64,000 nt of DNA. Source: Platycnemis pennipes (Eukaryota > Arthropoda > Insecta > Odonata > Platycnemididae). The translations under genes were made by a program, and so were the position numbers. The notes beneath the pieces were generated by a model that had not been told where the DNA came from, ran no database searches, and saw only the letters and a list, made by a program, of their open reading frames with translations. The DNA lies in NCBI GenBank assembly GCA_933228895.1, contig OW121853.1, forward strand, positions 77,918,645-77,982,644, given 5' to 3'. Positions 13,270 through 24,500 of the stretch are shown piece by piece; within the stretch, counting starts at the first letter, position 1; each line of letters starts with the position of its first letter.

Positions 13270-13352
13270 ACATATTTAGATATGACGAGGTTAGTCGATA
13301 GGAGAATCGAGTGGGAGAGCTACGTCAAACCAATCTTGATGTGATGATGAAT
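13270..13352 (+). mobile_element. LINE family L1 3' tail
   Basis: The phrase aatcgagtgggagagctacg, then tcaaaccaatc and a gatgatga tail, matches the 3' end of the LINE relic at 47660-47725 (aatcgagtggagagctgcgt, caaaccaatcgtagg, gatgatgatga). Only the last few tens of bases of the element are present, as expected from extreme 5' truncation. Confidence 0.6.
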
Positions 13353-13359
13353 CATTAAG

Positions 13360-15200
13360 GATTGCAGACGTTTTTCTATTGCTAAATTTAGGAAGCTCTG
13401 ATTACGTGAAATATTTTTCACCATAAGGACAATAAATCTGCGTAAGTCTGAAAAAAGGAATTATGAGATAAGAAACATGGGTATTATGTAAATTTTCAAC
13501 AGAATATTGAAAAAAAACTGAACGCAAGTAACATACTATAAACATTATATTAGACATAATTTAGATATCATCACATATGATGAAAGCAATTTACTAAGGC
13601 GTCAATCAACTTGCCATACAATACTGCTTCACATTCCATGTGCATTTGAGTTGCCTGTACTCCGTTGTAACTACGCATGCTTTCCTGATATTGCTCTATG
13701 TACTATGATCTCATAGAGGCAAGTAGGTAGGTAGATTTATTTTGACGGGTGCTTCGACTTTTAGGTCATTAGCACCTAAACCCTCTTTTACGTTAAGTTT
13801 AACAGCATTATAGGCATAAGACAGAATTCAATACCACCGGAAATAACAGTTATGGACACAATATTTTGGGGATGAAATTACAGTAACCGAAGAATGTTTG
13901 TTTCCTTTAGACAGGTGATGACAAAGTCTGCAGCCGCTAATAGACGCTCATATTTAAATTTGCACATATCCGAAGAAGGTTTAAATGACAGAAGGGACAG
14001 TATTAGTCTCAATCTCGCCCCAATACGGACCACTTATCACATTACTCCTGTACGCCCACATGCATCTCAAACGTTTTGTACTTTTCCTCGAGCGCCCATC
14101 TCCATGAATACATTCCCAAGCTAATGAAAACATTGCCCCATTGAAAAAAACTGGCCTTGCCCGGCTTCGGACAACGACAGCTCAATCGTCAGCGAAGGTA
14201 CCCAGCCGCACGTTTCGAACCCTTAATCCACTTAAGCACCCGGATTTCTCTTCGGCGAGACGCACTCGCACAACGGCGACTTGAACGGCAACAGCACCAC
14301 CTCCGAGGAGAGTTCTCCCGGGAGAATGGACAGAGAACTGAGCACCGTCAATTGCATAATTTTCATCTCGCTAAGTGGCGTATCAATCTTTATTTATGAG
14401 AAGTGGGGGGGAGAGGTCGAAGGGAAGACTTCGGCAGAATTGGGGAGAACACAGGGATGGACGGGATTGGACGGAATAATTGGAGATGGAGGCATCGGGT
14501 CCGACCCAATCCCTACCCCCGACCACCTCAAGAGACCCACAAACCATTACGCCCGGTCCCCTTGACTTGAACCCCCAGCAAAGCGGGGCGGAGTGAAATC
14601 TCGTTAAAGGGCACCAAGTGGGCGACGGGTCCTTGCAATCCTTCTCCTCCCCTCAACCGAAGGGTGGGAAAGAGAGACTACTGGGGTTGGAATGGGGGAC
14701 GGCAGAATGGTCACGCGATAGGAACACGCTGACCATTACCTCTGCTTAAAGCACACTCGCCTTCACTTAACCCCGTTCCCTTGCGACTCAGACTCCTCCT
14801 CTGATTTCACTCCTCCCTCTCACATTACACTCTAGGCCCGCGGGATAAAAACTTATCTCCCCTTCGGCCCACGCTTTTATAACGCCTGGTTAATTATTTT
14901 AGAGACTCGAGAACCGTCATAAATACCTACCCCCTCTCCGTAAATGCTACCCGACTGCCAACCACGTATATAAAGGGCTCTATAAAACCCTTAGAGTTCG
15001 TAACCATGACTTCGCGCATAGCACCTACACAGCCTGAGGTTTAATGCACCTATATGGTAAACCGCGCACAATACGTTTAATTTGCGTTCTACACTTCACA
15101 TTAAAACTGGATTAGGATAGAATTTTATTAGCCAATGGCATGCTTTGATTTTTATAACACCTTCTTTGGTGAAATGCTTACATTTCAAGGAAGATAATGC
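13360..15200. other. Gene-less stretch
   Basis: No host gene is recognised. 14150-14720 is GC-richer with short frames on the plus strand, but no domain is visible. A B-box-like word on the minus strand (ggttcgaaacg, near 14210) is isolated and not supported by a convincing A-box. 13720-13790 (gtaggtaggtag, then gggtgcttcgacttttaggtc) may be a SINE fragment. Confidence 0.4.
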
Positions 15201-15204
15201 ATGT

Positions 15205-15280
15205 TTCATGTGAGTTCACCCCCCGCCACACACATTTATGATGGCTTGCAGGATATTATGTCGATGTAGATGACGGTATT
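15205..15280 (+). mobile_element. tagatg-tailed SINE-like repeat, 3' part
   Basis: The phrases ttcaccccccgccacacaca, gatggcttgcaggatatta and gatgtagatga match the consensus end of a dispersed repeat also found at 37.1, 40.3, 46.4, 53.5 and 61.2 kb on the plus strand and at 61.04-61.13 kb on the minus strand. The family ends in short TAGATG-type repeats. No polymerase III promoter is obvious in this copy. Confidence 0.6.
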
Positions 15281-15411
15281 AAAGACAACTAGGATATACA
15301 CAATTGACGGTGATAGTGTTGGTGTGCTCGCTAATCTACAGACCATTCACCCACGGATTCGGGTATAAAGGCCGTTTGTCGACCCCGATGGCGATGTTCC
15401 TTCTTTCTTAA

Positions 15412-15600
15412 GTGGAACTTAACTTCCGTGGTTAAGTTCTCGCCAGCTAACCTTAGGGTCGCGGGTTCAAGTCCCACCTGAGTGGATTTTTCACCATTCA
15501 GGACATGGATGTGTGTGCTCGTCTGTTGTTAATTGTTAAATACCCCGATGTAAAGGCCATAGGTGCTTTTTTCGGTGGTAATGAAAAAAAAAGAAAGTGG
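15412..15600 (+). mobile_element. tRNA-derived SINE
   Basis: A clear B-box (ggttcaagtccc, inside gggtcgcgggttcaagtccc) lies at about 15461-15478. A plausible A-box region (gtggttaagttctcg) lies upstream at 15429-15444. The downstream body contains atttttcaccattcaggac and ccccgatgtaaaggc and finishes in an A-rich run (atgaaaaaaaa). This is the normal order of a tRNA-headed SINE. The head is eroded and would not fold as a functional tRNA. Confidence 0.7.
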
Positions 15601-16168
15601 TATAGATTTTCCAGTGGAATCCTAAAATTTCCTTAAATGATGCAATCAAAGCATCCACGACACCATCTTGTCCTTGCATACACTTTTTCACATGTCTAAA
15701 TGCAATATACCTCCCTTCCTGGGGACCGGGTTAGTGTCTTGACTAGTGTATTGACCTCAGAGCCGCAAGGTATAGGATAGTATCCCGGCATTGACAAAGT
15801 CATTTTCTTTGGACACAACCAATCTTCCTTCCGGCCGACGGGTATGGATCTTGGGTGTGTCTTATGGCTAAGCCAATTATTCGGTCAGACACCAACGATT
15901 CAGTACAACCCGAGCAGTTTAAGCACTTTAAAAACACTTTCTACAGATAACTCTTCTTCCTTATATGCCGTGTGGCGAGCGCTTCTAACTCACCACAACG
16001 GCCGCCGAATGAGACGCTTAACTGGGGACGACTTGGGTGTCTTTCGTTTAGAATAGGCTGGTACCGAAGACTATTTTCCCACCACCCTTCCCCTGTTCGA
16101 TGTAAATCCTATCTATACTCTACTACGAGTTGAATGTCGTTGACCTCAACCAGTAAAGTTAAAGATAC
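15601..16168. other. Gene-less stretch between SINE and MITE
   Basis: No supportable gene. 15720-15870 has tRNA-like wording (gggttagtgtcttgactagt, then ggtatcccggc-like words) and may be another SINE remnant, but the boxes are not convincing. A 70-codon frame at 15844-16056 shows no domain. Confidence 0.35.
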
Positions 16169-16550
16169 GATGGAGGGTTTAATCGGAACCGAAATTGCAA
16201 TTTTGTACACGAAATCGTTAACTGGAAACGAAAAAAGAATTTTAGTGAAAAAATTAATCTTCTAACCACAACCATTCACTCATAAATCAAAAATTAAAAT
16301 GGCAGATTCAGCTGTGTCCCCCCATTGCGATAAGGCAAAGTAGCTTCGCGGTCTCAGTTGTGATTGGACGAAGTCGATAAACGTCAGAGGTTGCAGCGCC
16401 CAATTTTCCGAAAGGGTTAAAAACATCAGTTTCTCACCGCTTATAACTCGAGAAATAATTGACGGATCAAAAAACGGAAAAATACGGGTCTTTTTATTTT
16501 ACAAACTCTATCAGACTCGGCAATAAAAAAATATGGTAAACGACCCCATT
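16169..16550. mobile_element. MITE copy 1 (internally deleted)
   Basis: This matches the 47776-48314 element almost end to end, with the same order of phrases: cggaaccgaaat, ttgtacacgaaatcg, aaccacaaccattcactcat, cagctgtgtcccccc, ggttaaaaacatcag, and the end aaacgaccccatt. About 150 bp between the cattcactcataaatc block and the cagctgtg block are missing here. The left end is eroded (atggagggttta) compared with the second copy. No reading frame is present, so it is non-autonomous. Confidence 0.85.
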
Positions 16551-16669
16551 GGCCTCAGCTGTCCATAATCTCACCTAATATCAATACTAGATCAGAGGCT
16601 ACTCACTTGTGTCGTTTATATAGTAAACCCCGATTATCCGTGCGTGCGTTATCCGGGCTGCGGATTAAA

Positions 16670-17281
16670 CTACGTTTTCACGTAGCCGTTTTTGCGTTGC
16701 GTTGCCGCTGCGTTGTGCGGCAGGAAAATACCCTGTTTTCATGTCACCGGCAGCGCCAGCAGCAACGCACCAAAACATATGACGGTGATAAACCGTGGTA
16801 TAGGAGATAATTCGTAGCGAAAGAATCACGTGACGAAAATATGACTGGCAGAATGCGTTGTTCCTCGCTGTGACGCAGCTGCGTCAACGCAAGCTGAGTT
16901 GAAAGATAAGCTACGTTTTCATGTGGCCGTTTTTGCGTTGACGCACACTTGCGGAGTTGGTCAACTTTCATCTTTCTGCGTTGACGCAGCTGCGACAGAG
17001 CGAGGAACAACGCATTCTACCTGTCATTTGTTCGTCACGTGATTCTTTCGCTGGATTATCACGTATACCACGGTTTACCACCGTCATATGTTTTGGTGCG
17101 TTGCTGCTGGCGCTGCCGGTGACATGAAAACAGGGTATTTTCCTGCCGCACAACGCAGCGTCAACGCAACGCAAAAACGGCCACATGAAAACGTAGCTAT
17201 AACCAACTCCGACGGCAGTTGGCGTGCTCGCTTCTGATTGGTGGTGTGCGTCAACGCAAAAACGGCCACAAGAAAACGTAG
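16670..17281. mobile_element. Compound foldback element, ~220-bp arms
   Basis: The left arm (about 16670-16891) and right arm (about 16977-17196) are near reverse complements. Landmarks are ctacgttttcacgtagccg versus ggccacatgaaaacgtag at the outer ends, and caccggcagcgccagcagca versus tgctgctggcgctgccggtg inside. A further copy of the terminal motif (ctacgttttcatgtggccg) starts in the spacer at 16911, in the same sense as the left end, and another inverted one ends at 17281. So four terminal motifs (two direct, two inverted) occur within 612 bp. This looks like a MITE family nested into or recombined with itself. There is no coding capacity. Confidence 0.85.
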
Positions 17282-17484
17282 CTTCATCCGTGCATCGCCA
17301 ATCTATTTAGTGCGTCGTCAGCGGTCTCAAAGGTAAGTAAACTTTTGTTTTTTTTTTTGCACCAATCGTGACTTTCACCACGGCCCTGTCGACTGGTCCT
17401 GTATCTTACGCCAGGATTCGTGCCGCCAGCCGAGGCTTGCAAACATTTAATTTTGGCCGAGACAGCTCTACTGGATAACAAATT

Positions 17485-17600
17485 GAAGGTTCGCGAACTA
17501 GCCGCGAGGACCTTAACGGCGTTACCCGCTGAAAATGCACAATAGCAGAAATTCCACAGAGAAAAAATCATTCGCCTTGACCGGGATTAAGCCTAATATT
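17485..17600. mobile_element. Rearranged SINE-like fragments
   Basis: 17485-17535 (ggttcgcgaactagccgcga, then ttaacggcgttacccgctg) corresponds to the reverse strand of 26525-26575. The following piece (ttccacagagaaaaaatcat, ccttgaccgggatt) corresponds to the same strand of 26450-26480. The two parts of one SINE are thus in opposite order or orientation compared with the 26 kb copy, suggesting two adjacent insertions or a rearrangement. Confidence 0.5.
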
Positions 17601-18029
17601 CCACAGGGAAAAATGACGCCTCGGAAGCTTAACTGGCCAAAGCTCTACTGGATTCTTTTTTTTTTTTTCATAATATGCTATTATATACAGATTGCGTTGT
17701 TTACTTAGGGAGTTTATTTATTTATTTTTGCGGCGCACTGTACAGAAATGAACCCGGAAAGAACCAAACAGCGGATTATATCCGTGTTTTCCGATTATCC
17801 GTGCAGTCTTATCAGTCATTAGTACGGAAAATTGGGAGTTTACTGTAATTACTGATGGCACATGGTTAAACAGATGGAATACCCACAACAGGTGTGTTGT
17901 TTGCATTGATTTAACCTGGAAGCAATTAAATTTATCAGATATTATTATTTATTACTACCAGTACGGCTACGGTTTCTATGGACCACATTCCTGCTCACTT
18001 TCACCACCTTCATTTACCTACATTATTTA

Positions 18030-18115
18030 GAACCAAACAGCGGCTTATTCGAGTTTCTCGATTAACCATGCACCCTTTACCAGTCATTATCACGGAATAC
18101 CGGGAGTTTGCTGTA
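18030..18115. repeat. Second copy of the pogo-like right end
   Basis: The 86 bp from gaaccaaacagcgg to gggagtttgctgta repeat the right end at 17761-17847 (gaaccaaacagcgg to gggagtttactgta) in the same orientation with moderate divergence. The two ends are about 270 bp apart. Either a duplication of the end took place or a second element overlaps the first. Confidence 0.75.
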
Positions 18116-18189
18116 GCAAGAATGGCGAATCCTGCAGATGTATGAATTTTTAAACTTGAGGTTACAATCGCATACCGAAAAATATAAAA

Positions 18190-19160
18190 AGTCCTATTCA
18201 TATAATCTATTTTTGTGATTCTTTGGATGCAGTAAACAACGACATGAAATGTGACCTGCTTAAACTTCGGCAGTGGTTTGACTATAATGGTTTGAAGCTA
18301 ATGCAAAGAAAACAAGATTTATGTGCTATGGCCTCTGTAATTACTACAATGTTGGCTATAGTCTGTTGTACCATACCACAGATTGTGTAGAAAAAGTTGA
18401 AAACGCTTTGAAATTGAGCAGACGAAACAGTTTAAGTATTTGGGAGTAATATTGGGTTATCGCCTAAGGTGGGATCTTCACATGTCCAATGTGTGTGCGA
18501 CTCTGAGGTTTCGTTTAGCCAAATTTTATTTCTTCCGAAATAAGTGTCCGCTCCATATCCGCAAACTTATTTATTTTTCCTTAGTTCAGTCGAAGTTAGA
18601 TTACGGATTGATTTGTTGGGGAGGAGCTAACTATCATACAATGGGGGCTTCTATGATTTTACAAAAGAAGATAATCAGATTGATGATCTTAACGAATCCG
18701 TAGGAGCATACTACTCCTCTTTTCTCTGGTCTAAGGTTGCTTCCTTTAAGAAATATACATTGTTACAAATTACTGAAATTATTTTATGTAAGAAACGGCA
18801 ATGTGCCAAAAGTTATGGACAGTCATAAGATGTTTAATCTTCTAGTAGGTCCCTACTCCTAAAGTGTACTTAACGATATTTAAAAGATCCTTTTTGTACA
18901 TGGGACCGAAATCGCATAATAAATTATCAAACAAAATTAAAGACGAAACAAACAGTAGCTTCTCCTTAGATCTGCAAAAATTTTTTACATACTTGTCTTG
19001 TCATAACATGGAAATATTTTTATATCATCATCAGAAATGCATGCGAAACAACTGAAGGCACCCTGAAAACAGACTTATTGCCTTATAGGGTGCCTAACTT
19101 CCAAATTTTCTAATATTTATTTTTCGTAAAAAGGCTTTCTATCCTGCACATGAGTAGGTA
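18190..19160 (+). pseudogene. LINE reverse-transcriptase relic (C-terminal half)
   Basis: Scattered frames encode a degenerate reverse-transcriptase thumb and C-terminal part. Visible are LKLRQWFDYNGLKL (18255-18300), FKYLGVILGYRLRWDLH (about 18428-18480), the stretch RKLIYFSLVQSKLDYG (about 18560-18608) leading to a W-G-G-A motif, and after frame breaks FLYMGPKSHNKLSNKIKDET (from 18891) and LQKFFTYLS. Frame changes and stops show it is inactive. The catalytic YADD segment is not visible, so it is 5'-truncated or eroded. The ...YLGV...H...R.L..S...YG..CWGGA layout is the usual one for jockey/CR1-like LINEs. The family differs from the relics at 9.2 and 57.3 kb. Confidence 0.75.
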
Positions 19161-22135
19161 CTAATTATATTTTTTCGCAATACGATAGCCATTATATGGG
19201 GAGAAAATGTAAAAATATCATGTTGTTCAAACCCTTTGATGCTTCTCCTCAACAAATTCAACCTGGAAGACGACAATGAGAACGAAAAAAAGATATGTGA
19301 CAGATTTTACGCCATGGTTTCCATCAATAATGGAATAGATACGTAAAGCATATCACTCTTATTCCCGAAGTTTTACCACAGCAAAATGAAGAACAGACGC
19401 ACATCAAGCTAATCAGAGCTTAACATAGGACTTCGTAAAAATATATTCTGGAGCGATGGATAAAGCTAGCAAGCGTCGTTCGAAGACCAGCTGTTTGCTT
19501 TCCATGCCACAAGCGACGCTATAACCTGAGCTAGCCTTGGATATCAATGTCATAACGCAGCACATCAAGAAGAGACTCCTTTGAATACTGAATTGGGGTC
19601 GCGAAAGTCATTTAACTTTTTATATCTCCCACGCTATGACGCTCTCGAACGACGAACTTTTCTCCCACTCCAGAAACTCAATAGATTCACTTCTTTGGCC
19701 TCCTCACGAGGCTAAATTAGCATGCAAAAAAATTTCATTTGTCCCTCATTTCCCGCAACGAAGTTACTGAAGAATGAGATTCTTTGGTCCTCAAGGCGTC
19801 AAGTCTCAAGAACTATTGCTTCCTGCATAATCTTCTGGCTTATTTTAAAATATTCCATGAATTAATTTGAAAACGGCAACAATTATGCGGCAAAAAGACG
19901 ACACCACTGGCTGAACTGTTTGCATCACACGCCATTGCACTACTCAATCGTTTGCCGAAGTTTTAAAGATGGGAAAAAAATTCTTCCCATACAACTCATC
20001 TTTCACCAATGACAATGAAGATAACGATGCTTGGTGAAGAGAAAGGTTGAAGTTTGATGAACTGGTAGATACTTGTAGCAGTGCTAAAACATTAAAAAGA
20101 ACAAATATTTATTTATATATTCAATAAAAACGATAAGAAAAGTCCTCTCTATTCCGGTTTTATAATACCTGTCTAATTTAAACTTAATGTTGGATTATGT
20201 AGCCATTAATTTGTTTCGATTATAATAACAACCTATAGTTCAGCGGTTAAACATGTAGTTGATCACGTGACCTGTAAAAATGAACCGGGCCTAATGAATA
20301 TCATTCCTCTGTCCATGCATGAAGAAAACGTTGGTTTGCATAACACGATTTATAAGACACGTGAATTCGCTAATCCCAAAACAAAAACTTTTAACCTGTT
20401 GAAGGTTTTGAAAAACTATCTTCAATGACGAAAATGGGCTTGAAATTACTCCCTCCACCTACGCGGAAACATCCAGTAGCCAATTTCGCTATGTGTATTC
20501 AAAGACAGTCTGATAATGTACACCCAGGCAAAATGGTTACGTGCGTCCAAACTTTTAATGCCTTCTCTCTCCCATTCCGGCACGTCCAGGCGAACCCAGC
20601 CAACCCAACCGTTGAGAACCTTTTTTTAAAATAAAATTGCTATGGGAACCAAAATCACCACAGAATCACCGCGAAAACTTCATAGCACTCAAATACTTCA
20701 CTTGCGGGAAAAAAGCAGAAAAGAAAGAACGGAGCCCGCGGCTGAATTCTGTACGGGGCCGCACCAAAGCTTGGCAGAGAGAGAAAGACCATTGCCGCGA
20801 GAAAAGAGGGCGCTATTTAGCGAAAGAGGAAAAAAAAGTGAAGGACGTGACGCGAGAAGGAGAGTAAAAAAAAAGAAGAGAGACGCGCGGCATAATTGGG
20901 ATGTCAAACGTACGCCGTGAACTTAATGAGGTCGGGCCTGCATTTAAACGATGTGGAGAGGAGTATAGAGAGCATGATGCCGTGGACTGAAAGACTCGGC
21001 AGAGAGAGAAAGATAGAAGCGACGATGGCACCCCTGAGGCAAGAAGGACGAGAAACGACCCTTTCTAAACGCTCCCTCTGTTTCCTTTGACAGCGGGCCA
21101 AACCCCTCCTTCTAGCCTGGCGCTATATTTAAAAAGACTACGGGCATGCTTTCCAAGGTTTTGTTTTACCACTATTTCATAGCTCTCCGAGGGCGTTGGA
21201 TGTTTTCCCTAAAGGGATCGGAGAAAAAAATGCATCCTTGTTAGAGATGATAAGGTGTTTAAAAAAAATATACTTTCGTGCCGATGGTTTCTTTCAAGCC
21301 AGAGATGAATAAACCGGCGGCCCTAGTAAGAGGAACAAATTGTAACGCTCGCGGATCCAATTATAGAATTGTTACGACACCAAAGCGATATTTTCCTCTC
21401 TCTAAGGAATTCTCTACAAGCTGAAATTCAGAAGACAGAAGCGTGGTAACCAATACGATGAAGCACATAGCAATATGTCACGCGAATAATTCATTTCAGA
21501 TTTAAATTATCATTTCAACAATTCTTCTAGCATTTAATTGTGATTGACTTACAACGGATACTGTTTATATCGAATCTTCTTAAGTACATATATTTACAGC
21601 CCATCCGTTTTACGATTACGATGGACACATTATGAGAACATCTGCACATCAATGGCAATTCAATCACGAAAAATTGTTGAATAAATAGACAGCCATGCGG
21701 ATAGCTTAACATTTTTCTTCCAAAGAACGATAAGAGATCATAGTAAGTCACAATGAACACGACGCAGGTTTAAAGCATGAGGCAAAGTCTGTAAAGCATC
21801 TGTAATAGGTTAATAACACACTCTTGCATGCTAGTTTGTTTATATATATCTTAATAAATTCAAAATAGTTCCCAATCCATTAATGAAAACTATACATCCT
21901 TACGGAACCATTATTCGTTAGTTTTAAGTACCTGGTACATGTGAATACGTGTTCCTTTCTACGTGGCAACGAATCTATTAACGCATGCATATGGTTGGAG
22001 ATTATTTGGCCCATAAAACTTCCTAGACATGGTTTGCAGCATATTTTCTATTTGTGAGACTATTTATAGGTTGTATTTCTTCTAAATATTCCACTTTTTC
22101 TTCGATATTTATTTTATCCAAAACGATTAACCCCC
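19161..22135. other. Gene-less stretch
   Basis: No gene or well-bounded repeat is recognised. 20790-20885 is purine-rich on the plus strand, giving low-complexity Lys/Arg/Glu frames. 20890-21110 is GC-balanced and might hold host regulatory sequence. The rest is AT-rich. Confidence 0.4.
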
Positions 22136-22139
22136 AACG

Positions 22140-22212
22140 TTCACAATGAAGTAGAGCGTTGGGATATTACCTGGACGTCCCGGGGTTCGAATTCAAGAGG
22201 GACCTTTACCTA
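22140..22212 (+). mobile_element. tRNA-like SINE head
   Basis: gtagagcgttgggatattac followed by gggttcgaattcaag resembles an A-box and B-box of a tRNA-derived SINE at suitable spacing (about 35 bp). No clear tail is recognised. A second A-box-like phrase (ttggctaagtagttggttag) at about 22481-22500 may belong to another remnant. Confidence 0.45.
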
Positions 22213-22214
22213 CA

Positions 22215-24220
22215 TACACAATGTACCGAGCAAACCTCATCAAGGGTATGTTGTCGGGGAGTGACCCATTAACAGACATGTATTTTTTATCAAGAGTTGA
22301 TAGCCAATGTTTACAACTGCAATACGCATCCTTTTATCAGACCAAAAATCTAGAACATATTAAATTCACCCTTTTCAGCCAAATCCAAGCTTCTCATTTT
22401 CTGGGTACAAGATTACGTCGAAAAACCACTGTGGGCACAGGAAAAGGAGCTATCTTGACGAAAGAAATTTCACACGCCGTTTGGCTAAGTAGTTGGTTAG
22501 CTCTACTTTCACCTACCAGACCCACCTTCGGTTTGCACACAACTTATCACAAGAGCAAGCACGAAAGGAGTTGGACCTTATATTACGACGAAGAACCAGC
22601 CGAAGGATAGAAATTAGCGGAGGAGAAACGGCACCTAAAATTTCTATTTGGCCAAATTTTCCTTAGGCTCAAACATCTCGGAAAAAAAACTTTTTAAAGC
22701 CATAAAAGGAGGCATAGGTTAGTCATTCCATCATTCCTGGTAAAAATAAAACGCAAAGGGACATGACCAGCGGTTGAAAAGTTTCAAAGCTCCTACCTAT
22801 CACTTAACTCAAACCACTTTTCTCCTTTTGATTACTACTCTAATATTCTTTAATTGCTACATTCAATATCTCATTTCGCCTCAACACCTTTTGCATTCAT
22901 CGCACTGCTTCTAGCAACTTCCTTCCTTTATCTAGATACCCTATCCAACTTCCCTTTCCATCACTCCCATCAAGGCAGCAAGTAATCGACGTCGGCAGAG
23001 CTGCCAGACATTTTCTCCCGGCATTGAACGTCAATCTTGAAGCGAATAAAAAAAATATCGAGGAAATGTATAATCGTGACGCATCCGCTGACACGTTCTC
23101 CAAACCGATTCGAGAGAAGCATTCGAATTCATTCACGATTCTCTCCCCGGAAGGCAGGAGTGAAATTGCGTCGACAGGATACCGAACCGAGCGAAGAGTT
23201 GAGGGGTTATTACTCGCCGTAGGCCTCGTGACAGACCCTTTTCATTCGTTTGAACCTCAAGAGGAATGCGTCCGCGAAGGAAATAACGGCGGGACATGAA
23301 AAATCGATCATAATATTGAATACCGCCGGGAAAAACACGAAAATCCACTGCGGGAGCGCGATAAGTGAATTACACTCGCCGTAAATCAATTTTCCACCGC
23401 ATTCATCAGCTCTCAGATCTTGAACCTAACGCTATACGTGAGGAGAAATAAGTTCAGATGGAACTGAGCGACAGCCAATCCACAATACTGACCCTTAAAG
23501 AGAAAAGAAATTATCACGGCAGTAACATTACAGTGAGGATGAATAAATGGTAGCGCACATTGAGTCATATCGGGAAATCGCATGTAACGGGCAATGTAGT
23601 TCATTTTGGGAAGTCAAGGGAATCTAAACCACCATTGTCAATCCATTCTCAATAGCAAAGTTTTGCATTGAAATTCATACCTCATTGCTCTTTCTTTTCT
23701 TAACAAGATTTCTAAATTCTTAATTACTACTAATTTCGTAGGTAGCACATCTCGATTACCGCATACTTAATACACATTGAAGTATCATATACTCGTATCG
23801 TCACAAAAGAGAATATATACTGCAGAGGTTGCAAACTTTTGACCAAGACAACGATAAAATAATGGTAAACTACCATATTGGCCGGAGAAAACTGTGAGTA
23901 AGAAAATAAAGTAGCACAAGGATGAACCGACAGTCCGTCGAGGAAAGCGACAAAGTGTTGGTGAACGAAACTCACGACGTATCCATTATTCCGAACCATG
24001 CCACTCATTGATTCCTCCACTTCTACTCACGTCGAAAGGGAATCAAGCACCCTCCGCGCCCTCGTGGGAATACCATTTCATCCTCTTCCCCGCACCCCAT
24101 TCACGCCGCCCCCATCCCACATCCGCGCCACCCGTTTCACTTTACACCAATATGACAGCTCGAGATAGGAGAACGCCGGTGCGTCCCAAGAGCATCGCGT
24201 GTTGCCAAAGCAGTGATGCA
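22215..24220. other. Gene-less stretch
   Basis: A 129-codon plus frame at 22221-22610 has no recognisable domain. 22990-23400 is a less AT-biased, apparently single-copy island with several CG dinucleotides, overlapping frames on both strands and no visible repeat. It could be conserved host sequence but nothing identifies it. 24020-24130 is pyrimidine-rich. Confidence 0.35.
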
Positions 24221-24224
24221 CGAA

Positions 24225-24500
24225 CAATAAACGCCATGCATAAGACATGACTGGAAGCAATTGAAACGTGGTGTTAAGGAAGAATGATGAAAATGTAAAA
24301 AAATAGGTTGAGCATGTAATGAATAGGTTCTTGGAACAGCAGAGGAAGAATTAAGTCCTGTTAACATTCTAAAAAGAAGACGGGGCGAATCGGACATATC
24401 TTGAGACATAATAGAGGCTTGGTATGGAGACAGTCGTTTCAGGGAAAAGTGAAAGGAAGGAATTGCACAGAAAGAGACCTTCGAAGAGTCCTGGAAAGTA
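24225..24500 (+). pseudogene. LINE family L1 C-terminal relic, strongly decayed
   Basis: Shifting frames match the family seen at 26.6 and 9.2 kb. Visible are words corresponding to NVVLRKNDENVKK, LLNILKRRRGESD, DIIEAWYGDSRF and GKVKGRN, with stops and frameshifts between them. The order agrees with the other copies (the WCWRRM-like zone, then the RRR..IGHILR zone, then the EGKVNGRN zone). Only that C-terminal region is present. Confidence 0.55.

Larger units (their letters stand above)
16621..17847. mobile_element. pogo/Tigger-like element with nested insertions
   Basis: The left end (16621-16640) reads agtaaaccccgattatccg after a TA. The right end (17825-17847) is its imperfect inverse, finishing gggagtttactg before a TA. 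CAGTAAAC..CC..TTATCCG-style ends with TA duplications are typical of pogo/Tigger elements of the Tc1/mariner superfamily. No transposase frame remains. Inside sit a large foldback (16670-17281) and SINE-like fragments (17485-17600). The family assignment rests on the terminal motif only. Confidence 0.55.

Noticed and set aside
14157..14250. Minus-strand SINE head
   Set aside because: An isolated B-box-like word without a matching A-box or body shared with another copy.
15412..15490. Functional tRNA gene
   Set aside because: The B-box is good but no cloverleaf can be completed upstream, and a SINE body and A-rich tail follow.
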